This document shows positions 33,469 through 42,408 of a DNA stretch of 64,000 nucleotides, one piece after another. The notes below the pieces were generated by a model that saw nothing but the letters and a program-made list of their open reading frames with translations, had not been told where the DNA came from and did not search any database. Source of the stretch: Nocardia donostiensis (GTDB lineage: Bacteria; Actinomycetota; Actinomycetes; Mycobacteriales; Mycobacteriaceae); contig NZ_MUKP01000005.1 in assembly GCF_002081715.1 (NCBI RefSeq), positions 62,001-126,000 on the forward strand, read 5' to 3'. The position numbers and the translations under genes are program-made. Every line of letters starts with the position of its first letter. Within the stretch, counting starts at the first letter, position 1.

Positions 33469-36153
33469 TCAGCCGAGGCGTCGGGGGCCGGTGTCGAAGC
33501 GGGATGGTTCGGGGCCGATCCGGGCTTTGGCGTAGAGGATTTCCGCCGAATGGGGTGCGGCGAGCACGGGTTCGAAGGACAGTTCCCGCATTTCCGGCAG
33601 GTCGTCGAACAGCGCCGAAATACGTTGCGCCAATTCCACCAGCGCGGCCTTGTCCACCCGCGGGCTGGCCGGGGTTCCGTTCAGCAGAGGCGCTGCCCGG
33701 GGAGCGTCGATCAGCGCGGCAGCCTCGTCCGGGGAGAGCGGCAGCGCGCGATAGGCGCGGTCACCGAGCATTTCGATGATCAAACCCGACAAACCGAATT
33801 CGATCACCGAACCGAACGACGGATCGTCCTGTACGCGCAGCACACAACCCACACCCTTGGCCGCCATCCGCTGGATGTGCAGCACCGGGTCACCACACAG
33901 TTCGACCAGATCCGCATACGCTTGGCGCACCGCCTCCGGTCGCCACAGATCCAGCCGCACCCAGCTCAAATCCGGTCGCTGCCGCCAGTTTTCGCTGGTC
34001 ACCTTCGCTGCCACCGGGTAACCGAGTTCTTCCGCCGCAGCCACCGCGGTATCGGCGTCGCGAACCTCCCGGAACTCCACCACCGATATGCCATAGCAGC
34101 CCAGCAGCGAGACGGTTTCCATATCGGTGAGCCTGCGCCCGCCGGACTCTGCCGTCCACTGCGTTATCAGATTCTTTGCCCGATCGCTATCGATACCGTC
34201 CGGGCGGACCTGCTCCGTGGAAACCGGCCGCGCACGCCACTGTGCGTAGCGGTGGACCAGCGCCAGCGCCCGTGCCGCCCGTTCCGGGTCCGGGTACGAC
34301 GGGATCGAGCCACGCACGGTCGTCGCCCCGTCACCACGCACCGCCAGCAGATTCGGGATGCCCTGCTCGGCGACGAAAGTTGTCAGCACTGGTTTATCCG
34401 ACACTCCTGCTACCTCGACAGCCGACCGGATCGCCTCGGCGAAGCTGCTCATCGGCAGCGGCACCGGGGGCGCGAAAACCACGATCACCGCGTCGACCTC
34501 GTCACAACGCAACGCTGCCGCCACCGCATCCAGGTAGTCCCCCGGCCCCGCCTGAGGCCCCAGATCGACCGGTTCATCCGCGGTCAGGCCCTCGCCGCGG
34601 CCCGCGCCGACAGCCAACCAGTTCAAGGCGGCGCTGTTGCCGACCACCGCCAGCCGCGGCCCCTTCGGCAACGGCTGGTAGCCGAGCAGGGCGGCGCAGT
34701 CGAACAGCTCGGAAATGGTGTCGACCTGCACGATCCCCGCCTGCGCGAACAGATCCCGCACGATCGAACGGTCGATGTCACCGGTGAACTGAGTGCGCGC
34801 GGCCAGTCTTCCTGTGCTCACCGCGACGATCGGTTTGGTCCGGGCCACCCGGCGTGCGATCCGGGAGAACTTGCGCGGGTTACCGAAACTCTCCAGATAC
34901 AGCAGGATCACATCGGTAGCCGGGTCGGTGTCCCAATACTGCAGCAGATCGTTGCCTGAAACATCGGCGCGGTTGCCGGCGGATACGAAGGTGGACAGGC
35001 CCAGATTCCTGGCCGCCGCCTCACCGAGGATCGCCGCGCCCAGCGGCCCGGACTGGCAGAAGAACCCGATCCGCCCGCGCCCCGGTAGAACCGTCGCCAG
35101 CGTCGCATTCAACGCTACCTCCGGATCGGTGTTCGCGATACCCAGTGCGCTCGGCCCGACCACCCGCATACCATGCGCCCGCGCGGCCGCGACCAGTTCG
35201 GCCTCCGCGGCCCGGCCAACCTCCCCGGTCTCGGCGAAACCGGCGGTCAGCACCAGCAGTCCCTTGACCCCCTTGGCCATACAGTCTTCGAGCACCGAGC
35301 CGATCGCCGCGGCGGGCACGGCGACCACGGCCAGATCCACCTCGTCGGGGATATCGCGTACCGTCGCATAGGCGCGCACACCACGCACCGACCGGCGGTT
35401 CGGGTTCACCGGAAACACCGGTCCCTGGAACGCTGTCGAGAGCAGGTTGGCCAGCACCGCGCCACCCACTCGGCCCGCGCTCGGTGTCGCACCGATGACC
35501 GCGATCGAGCGCGGGGCGAGCAGATTGCCGACGCTGCGCGCCTCCGAGGCCCGCTCCCGCGAATTCCGCACCGACAGCAGCGCTTCAGTGGGATCGATCG
35601 CGAACTCCAGATGCAGCACCGAGCCGTCGCGGCTGCGTTCGACCTGATATCCGGCGTCCCGGAAAACCGTCACCATCACGGTGTTCTCGGCAAGCACCTC
35701 GGCGACGAAGGTGTCGATATCGTTTTCGGCGGCGGCGCCTGCCAGATGCTCCAGCAGGATCGAACCGAGCCCTCGGCCCTGATGCTCATCGGCCACGACG
35801 AAAGCCACCTCGGCGGCACGCGGCCCTGCCCGGTCCAGCAATTCATAACGACCGACCGCGATGATCGCTCCCCCGAGCACGACCACCAAACCGACCCGGT
35901 CGCAGTGATCGACATGAGTAGAGCGGTACAGGTCCTTGGGTGAAATACGCGGATAGGGCCCGAAATACCGCAGGTAGCGGGTGCGGTCCGACAGCGCGGC
36001 ATGAAAACGCTGCAGCTCGTCGGCATCGTCGGGGGTGATCGGCCGCAGGCGCACGACGCCGCCGTCGGAGGCGAGCACGTCGGCGAACCAATGTTGCGGG
36101 GGCGGCGGAACCTCGTCGCGGTCCGCGGCGGCCGGGGCGGCAGGATCAGTCAC
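33469..36153 (-). CDS. Pat-like protein lysine acetyltransferase (GNAT fused to acyl-CoA-synthetase-like domain)
   Basis: This 894-residue protein has an N-terminal GNAT acetyltransferase domain (about 25-195; motif A around VADEHQGRGLGSILLEHL). An ADP-forming acyl-CoA-synthetase-like part follows: CoA-binding (about 205-330, SIAVIGATPSAGRVGG), succinyl-CoA-ligase-like (about 340-490) and an ATP-grasp domain (about 660-880). Where active synthetases have SHTG with the phospho-accepting His, this protein has QFTG, so that part is probably regulatory, as in PatZ. GNAT-first order matches Streptomyces PatA. The start GTG 36153 lies inside the 3' end of the upstream AcuC-like deacetylase gene (8-base overlap), so writer and eraser are made together. 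GGAGG precedes the start. Confidence 0.9.
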   Translation of the reverse strand: MTDPAAPAAADRDEVPPPPQHWFADVLASDGGVVRLRPITPDDADELQRFHAALSDRTRYLRYFGPYPRISPKDLYRSTHVDHCDRVGLVVVLGGAIIAVGRYELLDRAGPRAAEVAFVVADEHQGRGLGSILLEHLAGAAAENDIDTFVAEVLAENTVMVTVFRDAGYQVERSRDGSVLHLEFAIDPTEALLSVRNSRERASEARSVGNLLAPRSIAVIGATPSAGRVGGAVLANLLSTAFQGPVFPVNPNRRSVRGVRAYATVRDIPDEVDLAVVAVPAAAIGSVLEDCMAKGVKGLLVLTAGFAETGEVGRAAEAELVAAARAHGMRVVGPSALGIANTDPEVALNATLATVLPGRGRIGFFCQSGPLGAAILGEAAARNLGLSTFVSAGNRADVSGNDLLQYWDTDPATDVILLYLESFGNPRKFSRIARRVARTKPIVAVSTGRLAARTQFTGDIDRSIVRDLFAQAGIVQVDTISELFDCAALLGYQPLPKGPRLAVVGNSAALNWLAVGAGRGEGLTADEPVDLGPQAGPGDYLDAVAAALRCDEVDAVIVVFAPPVPLPMSSFAEAIRSAVEVAGVSDKPVLTTFVAEQGIPNLLAVRGDGATTVRGSIPSYPDPERAARALALVHRYAQWRARPVSTEQVRPDGIDSDRAKNLITQWTAESGGRRLTDMETVSLLGCYGISVVEFREVRDADTAVAAAEELGYPVAAKVTSENWRQRPDLSWVRLDLWRPEAVRQAYADLVELCGDPVLHIQRMAAKGVGCVLRVQDDPSFGSVIEFGLSGLIIEMLGDRAYRALPLSPDEAAALIDAPRAAPLLNGTPASPRVDKAALVELAQRISALFDDLPEMRELSFEPVLAAPHSAEILYAKARIGPEPSRFDTGPRRLG

Positions 36154-37414
36154 GGGGGTCCTCCGGGTCGAGGCCGAGTGGCCCGAAACAGGCGCGGCGG
36201 GTGGCCAGCACGGCTATGTCGACGGCACGTTGCGCGCGGTCGAACGCCGGGTTCCCGCTTTCGGCGGTACCTCCGGGACCGTCCCAGCGCTGGAATCCGA
36301 TATCCGCGCCATCGCCCATCGTGCTCGGCGGTTGCACCCGCGGCAGCTCCGCGCGGACCATGTCCTGCCATTGCTGCGGTATCTGCGTTTCCGGCGCGAC
36401 GGCACGATCCACGGCCGTGGCCAGCAGATGCGTCCAGGCCCGTGGTACCACCCGGACCAAGCCGTATCCCCCACCGCCGACGGCCAGCCAGCGACCGTCG
36501 GCGCACCGGTCGGCCAGATCACGCATAGCGACGAACGCCGCGCGCTGTCCGTCGACGCTCAACTCCAGATCGGCCAGTGGGTCCTCCCGGTGCGTGTCGA
36601 CCCCGCACTGACTGATCACGATCTGCGGCCCGAAGGCCTCGACCGCGGCGGGAACCACCGCGTGGAACGCGCGCAACCATTGTGGATCCCGGGTACCCGG
36701 CAGCACCGGGAGGTTGATCGCGGTACCGTCCCCTGCGCCCGTGCCGGTCTCCTCCGGCCAGCCGGTATTGGGCCACAGCGTCGCCGGATGCTGGTGGATC
36801 GACACCGTGAGCACCCGCGGGTCGTGGTAGAACGCCCGCTGCACACCGTCGCCGTGGTGCACATCGACATCGATGTAGGCGATCCGGTCGAAGCCGTGGT
36901 CGAGCAGCCAGGAGATCGCTACGGCCACATCGTTGTAGACGCAGAACCCTGCCGCGGCCGAGGGCATCGCGTGGTGCATACCGCCGCCGATGCTGACCGC
37001 GCGGCGGGTGCGTCCCTCGGCGATCTCCCGCGCGGCGGCGAGGGTGCCGCCGACGATCACCGACGCCGCCTGATGCATCCGGGGGAACACCGGGTTATCC
37101 GCGGAACCCAGACCGTGGGGCGGGGCCTGGGGCGGATCGTCCACGGGAGTAGACGGCACCGTGATCTGCTGTACCGCTTCGATGTAGTCGGCGGTATGGA
37201 TGCGAAGAAGATCATCCGCACCGGCCGCGGCCGGCTCGAGTGTCTCTATGCCGTCGAGTACGCCGAGGCTCCGGGCCAGCTCCATCGTGTACTTCAACCG
37301 CGCCGGTTTCATCGGGTGCTGCGGCGTCCAGCTGTAGTCGAGGAACCGGTCGGACCACACGACCGTGCCCCGGTTCCCCCGCTCGGACAGTTCGCCCGGC
37401 AGTGCGTTGGCCAT
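36146..37414 (-). CDS. AcuC-like protein deacetylase (class I histone deacetylase family)
   Basis: This 422-residue zinc hydrolase removes acetyl groups from lysines. The metal-site pattern is complete: GGGMHHAMPSAAAGFCVYNDVAVAI (catalytic His pair, about 167-190), YIDVDVHHGDGVQ (Asp/His zinc ligands, about 202-214), the conserved Asp near SQCGVDTHREDPLA and the terminal GGGGY. In Bacillus, AcuC reverses acetylation of acetyl-CoA synthetase. ATG 37414 has no ribosome site but TAGCGT seven bases upstream. It is the first gene of a two-gene operon with the Pat-like acetyltransferase and is divergent from ideR. Confidence 0.92.
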   Translation of the reverse strand: MANALPGELSERGNRGTVVWSDRFLDYSWTPQHPMKPARLKYTMELARSLGVLDGIETLEPAAAGADDLLRIHTADYIEAVQQITVPSTPVDDPPQAPPHGLGSADNPVFPRMHQAASVIVGGTLAAAREIAEGRTRRAVSIGGGMHHAMPSAAAGFCVYNDVAVAISWLLDHGFDRIAYIDVDVHHGDGVQRAFYHDPRVLTVSIHQHPATLWPNTGWPEETGTGAGDGTAINLPVLPGTRDPQWLRAFHAVVPAAVEAFGPQIVISQCGVDTHREDPLADLELSVDGQRAAFVAMRDLADRCADGRWLAVGGGGYGLVRVVPRAWTHLLATAVDRAVAPETQIPQQWQDMVRAELPRVQPPSTMGDGADIGFQRWDGPGGTAESGNPAFDRAQRAVDIAVLATRRACFGPLGLDPEDPRD

Positions 37415-37421
37415 ACTCGCA

Positions 37422-37427
37422 ACGCTA
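37422..37427 (-). promoter_or_regulatory. Putative -10 box of the acuC-like operon
   Basis: On the minus strand this reads TAGCGT and ends seven bases before ATG 37414. With no Shine-Dalgarno sequence it suggests a leaderless transcript. Confidence 0.45.
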
Positions 37428-37596
37428 GCGGGAAGCAGCGAACCCCGTCGGACGTTGTCATGCAGTAGAAATACATGTATGCGCGGGTGCGGCGTTGCGC
37501 CGAGCACCCACAGGGTTCCCCGCTGCGTGACGCGATCTGTTCCGAGAACGGCGGCGACGGCGCATGGGTACAATTCGTGCTGACGAAGGGGTAAAG

Positions 37597-38283
37597 GTGA
37601 AGGATCTGGTCGACACCACGGAGATGTATCTCCGTACGATCTACGACCTCGAGGAGGAGGGCGTGGTGCCCCTGCGTGCCCGCATCGCCGAACGCCTCGA
37701 ACAGAGCGGTCCGACGGTGAGCCAGGCGGTTGCGCGGATGGAACGCGACGGCCTGCTGCAGGTTGCCGGTGACCGGCATCTGGAGCTGACCGACAAGGGC
37801 CGCAGCATGGCGGTCGCCGTGATGCGCAAACACCGGCTCGCCGAGCGGCTGCTGGTCGACATCATCGGACTGGACTGGCAGAACGTACACGCCGAGGCGT
37901 GCCGCTGGGAGCATGTGATGAGCGAAGACGTCGAGCGCAGGCTCGTCGAGGTGCTCAACCACCCGACCACCTCCCCGTACGGAAACCCCATCCCCGGCCT
38001 GGATGAACTCGGCGTGGTGCGGATCGAACCGCAGGAGGAGAAGCTGACCCGGCTCTCCGAGCTGTCGCAAGGACAGCTGCACGCGGTGGTGGTGCGTCGG
38101 CTCGCCGAGCACATCCAGACCGATCCCGAGGTGATCGGCAGGCTGCGCGAAGCCGGCGTGGTTCCGGACGCGCGCGTCACCGTCGAGAACAGGCCGGGTG
38201 CAGTGGTCATCACCGTGCCGGGGCACGAGGCCTTCGAACTCCCCTACGAAATGGCCCACGCCGTCCAGGTGAAGTTGGTCTGA
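37597..38283 (+). CDS. ideR: Iron-dependent repressor IdeR (DtxR family)
   Basis: This 228-residue metal-activated repressor controls siderophore and iron-storage genes. The DtxR helix-turn-helix (LVDTTEMYLRTIYDLEEEG to SGPTVSQAVARMERDGLL), the dimerisation and metal-binding region (VMRKHRLAERLLVDIIGLDW, ACRWEHVMSEDVERRL, HPTTSPYGNPIPG) and an SH3-like C-terminal domain (about 145-228) are all present. I start at GTG 37597 with GAAGGGG upstream, by comparison with IdeR; an open frame from 37564 adds eleven unsupported residues. galE follows after three bases. Confidence 0.96.
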   Translation: MKDLVDTTEMYLRTIYDLEEEGVVPLRARIAERLEQSGPTVSQAVARMERDGLLQVAGDRHLELTDKGRSMAVAVMRKHRLAERLLVDIIGLDWQNVHAEACRWEHVMSEDVERRLVEVLNHPTTSPYGNPIPGLDELGVVRIEPQEEKLTRLSELSQGQLHAVVVRRLAEHIQTDPEVIGRLREAGVVPDARVTVENRPGAVVITVPGHEAFELPYEMAHAVQVKLV

Positions 38284-38286
38284 GCT

Positions 38287-39267
38287 GTGAAACTTCTGGT
38301 CACAGGTGGCGCAGGCTACGTCGGCGGAGTGTGCGCGCAGGTGCTGCTCGAACAGGGGCACGAGGTGGTTGTCGTCGACGACCTGTCCACCGGCAACGCC
38401 GACGGCGTGCCCTCCGGCGCCCGGTTCGTGCAGGGCGATATCGCCGCGGCCGCGCCCGGGTTGCTCGCCGCGGAGCGGTTCGACGGTGTGCTCCACTTCG
38501 CGGCGCAATCGCTGGTGGGCGAATCGGTGCAGCAGCCGCAGAAGTACTGGCACGGCAACGTGGTGAAAACGTTCGAGCTGCTGGAGGCGATGCGCAGCAC
38601 GGGCACATCGCGGTTGGTGTTCTCCTCGACCGCGGCCGTGTACGGCGAGCCCGAGCAGGTACCGATCACCGAGGAAGCGCCCACCCGGCCCACCAACCCG
38701 TACGGCGCGTCCAAGCTGGCCATAGATCACGCCATCACCTCGTACGCGGTCGCGCACGGGCTCGCCGCGACCAGCCTGCGCTACTTCAACGTGGCGGGCG
38801 CCTACGGCGGGCTCGGCGAGAACAGGGTTGTGGAAACCCATCTCATCCCCCTGGTGTTGCAGGTCGCGGCCGGGCACCGACGGTCGATTTCGGTTTTCGG
38901 CACCGACTGGCCCACCCCCGACGGTACGGCCGTCCGCGACTACATCCACATCCTTGATCTCGCGCAGGCGCACCTGCTTGCACTGGGTTCCGCCGAGGCA
39001 GGCACGCATCGGGTGTTCAATCTCGGCAGCGGCACGGGATTCTCGGTACGCGAGGTGATTTCGGCTTGCGAACGAGTGACCGGCCTGGCCATCGCCGCCG
39101 AAGATGCGCCGCGGCGGGCGGGGGATCCCGCGGTGCTGATCGCTTCGAGCGACAAGGCCGTCACCGAACTGGGCTGGACACCCAAATACAACGATCTGGA
39201 CCGGATTGTCGCCGACGCATGGGATTACCTGCGCGGCCTCGGTTCCCGGGCGCACAGCGCGAAATAG
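38287..39267 (+). CDS. galE: UDP-glucose 4-epimerase
   Basis: This 326-residue extended-SDR epimerase interconverts UDP-glucose and UDP-galactose, the latter feeding galactan of the arabinogalactan cell wall. NAD loop TGGAGYVGG (residues 6-14), [15 protein letters not shown], the catalytic Ser in [10 protein letters not shown] and the YGASK Tyr/Lys pair are seen. The C-terminal region carries [17 protein letters not shown] 38287 lies three bases after the ideR stop, giving the dtxR-galE arrangement known from Corynebacterium. Confidence 0.95.
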   Translation: MKLLVTGGAGYVGGVCAQVLLEQGHEVVVVDDLSTGNADGVPSGARFVQGDIAAAAPGLLAAERFDGVLHFAAQSLVGESVQQPQKYWHGNVVKTFELLEAMRSTGTSRLVFSSTAAVYGEPEQVPITEEAPTRPTNPYGASKLAIDHAITSYAVAHGLAATSLRYFNVAGAYGGLGENRVVETHLIPLVLQVAAGHRRSISVFGTDWPTPDGTAVRDYIHILDLAQAHLLALGSAEAGTHRVFNLGSGTGFSVREVISACERVTGLAIAAEDAPRRAGDPAVLIASSDKAVTELGWTPKYNDLDRIVADAWDYLRGLGSRAHSAK

Positions 39268-39286
39268 GCTTTCGCGCACCGTAGGC

Positions 39287-39313
39287 GCTGACGGCGCGGC
39301 CTGCGCCGTCAGC
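39287..39313. terminator. Hairpin terminator between galE and DUF4192 genes
   Basis: GCTGACGGCGC (39287-39297) pairs perfectly with 39303-39313 around the loop GGCCT. It separates two convergent genes, and one arm includes the DUF4192 stop codon. Confidence 0.75.
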
Positions 39314-40901
39314 ACGTCCCCGCCCCCAGGTCGATGCCGAGGTCGGTGGCGGTCTCGCGGCCGCAGCGTGCCAGCCTGCGCAGTTGCGACGGGCGCATAC
39401 CCGATTCGAGCGCGGTCTGCAGCAGCACCGCCATCGGATGCTCGGGTTCGGTGTCCAATGCCGTCTCGAACGCGACGCCGGCGAACGGGCCGTCTCCTCG
39501 TACATACGCGCAGTAGCCGAGCAGGGTTGCCGCTTCGGCACGGTCGGTTCCCGGCACGGTGCGTGTCATCTGCGCCCACAGCCGCTCGGCAGCGCAGGCG
39601 TGCACGGTGTCGGTGAGGGCGAACATCGTGTCGCGCACCTGGCGATCGCGCAGGGCTGCTGCGACTTCGGCGAGTTCGCGGGCCGAAAGCTGGTCACCGG
39701 AGTCGACGCACGCGATCTGCCACAGCACGTATTCCAGCGCTCGCCTGCTGTAACCGAGCGGGTCTCCGGCGTGGGCGGCTTCGGCGTACCGGTCGTGCGC
39801 TCGCGCCACAGCGTCACCGAGTTCGGCGGCCACCCGCTCGCACATGATGGCGTCGACGGCAACGGCCTCGGTCAGTTCCGCTCTGGTGCGGCGGATCTGC
39901 CTGCCGTCGAGGACGTGGCTCAGTGCTACCACCGATGCCAGTGGATCGGGCACGATACCCCGCCGATCCGGCCCGCGGACGCTCCACCACGGTCGGCCCG
40001 CCGCGACGGCACCCACCGCCCACGCGCCGTGCAACGGCACATCGCACGCGGTCAACCGCCGCTCCAGCGCCGCAACGACAGGGTGCTGTCCGGCCGTCCC
40101 CGGCGGCGGTGCCTCCGCACCTCCGTCGACGAGCACTGCGAGCACCCCGACCGTCCCGGGTTTGGCACACACCCGAACCACCGCCGCGGCCAGCGCCGCG
40201 CCGCTAACCGGCTGCCCGCTCGAGGGATGTGCCAGGTCGAAACGCGCAACGACATCGAGTACCGCCGTATCCGATTCTCCTGCTGCCTCACACAGCACCC
40301 CGACAACCAGCGAGTTTTCCGGCCGGAACCCCAGTGTCGCGGGAACGGCAGCAATGAATTCCCCCGGATCGTCCACGCGGGTCGAGCCGAAGCGGGCACG
40401 CTCGGATCTGTCCTTATGATCCGATCCCTCCGCGCAGCGCACCGCGCCGGCTCCACTGGACGCCCCGAAACCGAACCCACGCGCCGACCACGCCCGTGCC
40501 GTAGGGCACTGCGGCCGTCTCCGGCCCGTGCGCATCGTCCTCGGCCCCCCGTTCGCCGCACGCGCCGCCCCCTCGCGCGCGGCGCCGACCCTGCCCCCGA
40601 ATGTTCCCGGCTCCGCTGGGGACCCCACGCCACAGCCGCCGACAACCGGATGATCGTCCCTGCTGCCCGCACGGTCATCTGTCGCCGCGTCAACCGTTGT
40701 CACAGCGCCGGCCGGCACCTGATGGCCGGTGTCTCCTGTGGCAGCGGAGACGTCCGGATCCGGATGCTGTCGCGCCACTGGGTCATCGGGCGGAGCATCG
40801 TCGGGGCGCCAGGCGGCTCCTCTGCCGCGGCGTGCACTGATGGGCGCGGGCTGTATCGGCACCGAGGAGGTGTGTCGGCCGTGAGACGCGGGAGTTGTCA
40901 T
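39309..40901 (-). CDS. DUF4192 protein with long disordered N-terminus (Rv2712c-like)
   Basis: From ATG 40901 this is 530 residues. The DUF4192 domain begins near residue 190 at VDDPGEFIAAVPATLGFRPENSLVVGVLC and runs to the end, with DVPLHGAWAVGAVAAGRPWW and GDGPFAGVAFETALDTEPEHPMAVLLQTALESGM as family marks. The first 185 residues are rich in Gly, Arg, Ala, Asp and Pro and look disordered; the family normally has only a few residues there, so a downstream start is quite possible. An open frame to 41069 crosses two DnaA-box-like sites and is unlikely to be coding. Function unknown. Confidence 0.75.
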   Translation of the reverse strand: MTTPASHGRHTSSVPIQPAPISARRGRGAAWRPDDAPPDDPVARQHPDPDVSAATGDTGHQVPAGAVTTVDAATDDRAGSRDDHPVVGGCGVGSPAEPGTFGGRVGAAREGAARAANGGPRTMRTGRRRPQCPTARAWSARGFGFGASSGAGAVRCAEGSDHKDRSERARFGSTRVDDPGEFIAAVPATLGFRPENSLVVGVLCEAAGESDTAVLDVVARFDLAHPSSGQPVSGAALAAAVVRVCAKPGTVGVLAVLVDGGAEAPPPGTAGQHPVVAALERRLTACDVPLHGAWAVGAVAAGRPWWSVRGPDRRGIVPDPLASVVALSHVLDGRQIRRTRAELTEAVAVDAIMCERVAAELGDAVARAHDRYAEAAHAGDPLGYSRRALEYVLWQIACVDSGDQLSARELAEVAAALRDRQVRDTMFALTDTVHACAAERLWAQMTRTVPGTDRAEAATLLGYCAYVRGDGPFAGVAFETALDTEPEHPMAVLLQTALESGMRPSQLRRLARCGRETATDLGIDLGAGTC

Positions 40902-41382
40902 AGCCCCAGAGTCCGAGATGCCGTACCGCGCACCGGCCCGGCGACCAGGGCAAATAAAAAGGCTGTGGATAAAGTGCGGGTTGTGGACAACTCTCCGCCA
41001 CGACGTTGAAACGCCTCGTTCTCGGCTCGGATGGGTGTAGCGAGACTCGATGGCATGCCGGAGAACCACGCCCCGGCCCTACAGCCCGGCCGCGGCTCCG
41101 GTGGCGCATCCGCTCACTGTGCCGAGCTCCCCGCGCAGTCCCCTGGCGCCAGGCCGCGGCGCAGGTGTCGGAACGGCGCGGGCGAGGCGAGCCCGATCCG
41201 GAGTCGGGAGGAATTCCCGCGCTCGGCGTGCTGTTGCCATGACGTATGGGTGGGCGGCCTGCGCGGCTACTCACCGTTATGGGGGACAATAGAGGGTGGT
41301 CCGCCGGTTGTAGCGCGGCGACGGGTGCGAAGATGCCGGCGGCGCGATATGGCCGGTTGGGTCGCGCAGGAAGGAGTACGCG
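40902..41382. other. Divergent spacer DUF4192/PAC2 with DnaA-box-like sites
   Basis: These 481 bases carry no supported gene. The left part contains an A-rich stretch (caaataaaaa, 40951-40960) and two DnaA-box-like nonamers described separately. The right part must hold the PAC2 gene promoter; GACAAT near 41285 is a possible -10. Confidence 0.5.
40964..40990 (-). promoter_or_regulatory. Two tandem DnaA-box-like sites
   Basis: On the minus strand the nonamers TTGTCCACA (40982-40990) and TTATCCACA (40964-40972) lie in the same orientation, 18 bases apart start to start. They are the actinobacterial and the general consensus DnaA box respectively. They lie about 63-90 bases before the DUF4192 start, next to an A-rich tract. 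Confidence 0.65.
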
Positions 41383-42354
41383 ATGGACTATGAGTCGCGA
41401 ATGTACGAATTGGAGTTCCCTGCTCCGCAGCTGTCGTCCGACGACGGCTCGGGACCGGTCCTGGTGCACGGGCTGGAGGGCTACACCGATGCCGGGCATG
41501 CGGTGCGACTGGCCACCACGCACCTGCGCGAAAGCCTGGAAAGCGAATTGGTCGCCTCGTTCGATGTAGACGAGCTGCTCGACTACCGGGCACGACGTCC
41601 GCTCATGACGTTCAAAACCGATCATTTCTCCGATTACGCCGAGCCCGAGCTGAACCTGTGGGCATTGCGCGACACCGAAGGCACGCCGTTTCTGCTGCTG
41701 TCGGGGCTGGAGCCGGATCTGCGCTGGGAGAAGTTCACCACCGCGGTACGGTTGCTCGCCGAACAGCTCGGGGTGCGCCGCAGTATCGGCCTCAGCGCCA
41801 TCCCGATGGCCATTCCACATACCCGGCCACTCGGCGTCACCGCTCATTCCTCGAGCCGGGACCTGATCCCGGAGAGTCAGCGTTGGCCCGGTGAGCTGCA
41901 GGTGCCGGGCAGCGCGTCGACGCTGCTGGAGTATCGGCTGGCCCAGCACGGCCACGAATCGCTCGGGTTCTCGGTGCATGTGCCGCACTACCTGGCGCAG
42001 ACCTCCTACCCCGAGGCGGCGCAGACGCTGCTGGAGCAGGTCGGCGACAACACCGGTCTGCAGTTCCCGCTCGCCGCACTCGGCGAGGCCGCGGCCCGGG
42101 TGCGGGAGCAGGTCAACGAACACATTGCGGGCAACGCCGAGGTGGAAACCGTGGTGCACGCCCTGGAACGGCAGTACGACACGTTCGTGACCGCGCAGGA
42201 ACGCCAGTCGAGTCTGCTGGTGGGTGAGGGCGAATTGCCCAGCGGTGACGAACTGGGCGCGGAATTCGAGCGGTTCCTCGCCGAGCAGGGCGGCTACGAC
42301 GGCCACGACGGCTACGACAGCTACGGCGACAACACAGACGACGGCCGGAGCTGA
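41383..42354 (+). CDS. PAC2 family protein (proteasome-assembly-chaperone-like, Rv2714-like)
   Basis: This 323-residue protein has the PAC2/YtfB-like fold seen in Rv2714. Characteristic parts are VLVHGLEGYTDAGHAVRLATTHL near the start, LLLSGLEPDLRWEKFTTAV in the middle and IGLSAIPMAIPHTRPLGVTAHSS after it. The C-terminal 25 residues are Gly/Tyr/Asp-rich repeats (GYDGHDGYDSYGD) and are probably disordered. ATG 41383 has AGGAAGGAG upstream. In eukaryotes PAC2 helps build the proteasome; a role in actinobacteria, which also have proteasomes, is only suggestive. Confidence 0.88.
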   Translation: MDYESRMYELEFPAPQLSSDDGSGPVLVHGLEGYTDAGHAVRLATTHLRESLESELVASFDVDELLDYRARRPLMTFKTDHFSDYAEPELNLWALRDTEGTPFLLLSGLEPDLRWEKFTTAVRLLAEQLGVRRSIGLSAIPMAIPHTRPLGVTAHSSSRDLIPESQRWPGELQVPGSASTLLEYRLAQHGHESLGFSVHVPHYLAQTSYPEAAQTLLEQVGDNTGLQFPLAALGEAAARVREQVNEHIAGNAEVETVVHALERQYDTFVTAQERQSSLLVGEGELPSGDELGAEFERFLAEQGGYDGHDGYDSYGDNTDDGRS

Positions 42355-42395
42355 CCGCCGCACCGGTATGTCCCTGCCCGGTGTGCGGCAGGCCG

Positions 42396-42401
42396 TAGGG
42401 T
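42396..42401 (+). promoter_or_regulatory. Putative -10 box of the DUF3516 helicase gene
   Basis: TAGGGT ends seven bases before GTG 42409 and no ribosome site is present, as expected for a leaderless start. Confidence 0.45.
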
Positions 42402-42408
42402 GTGCGGA

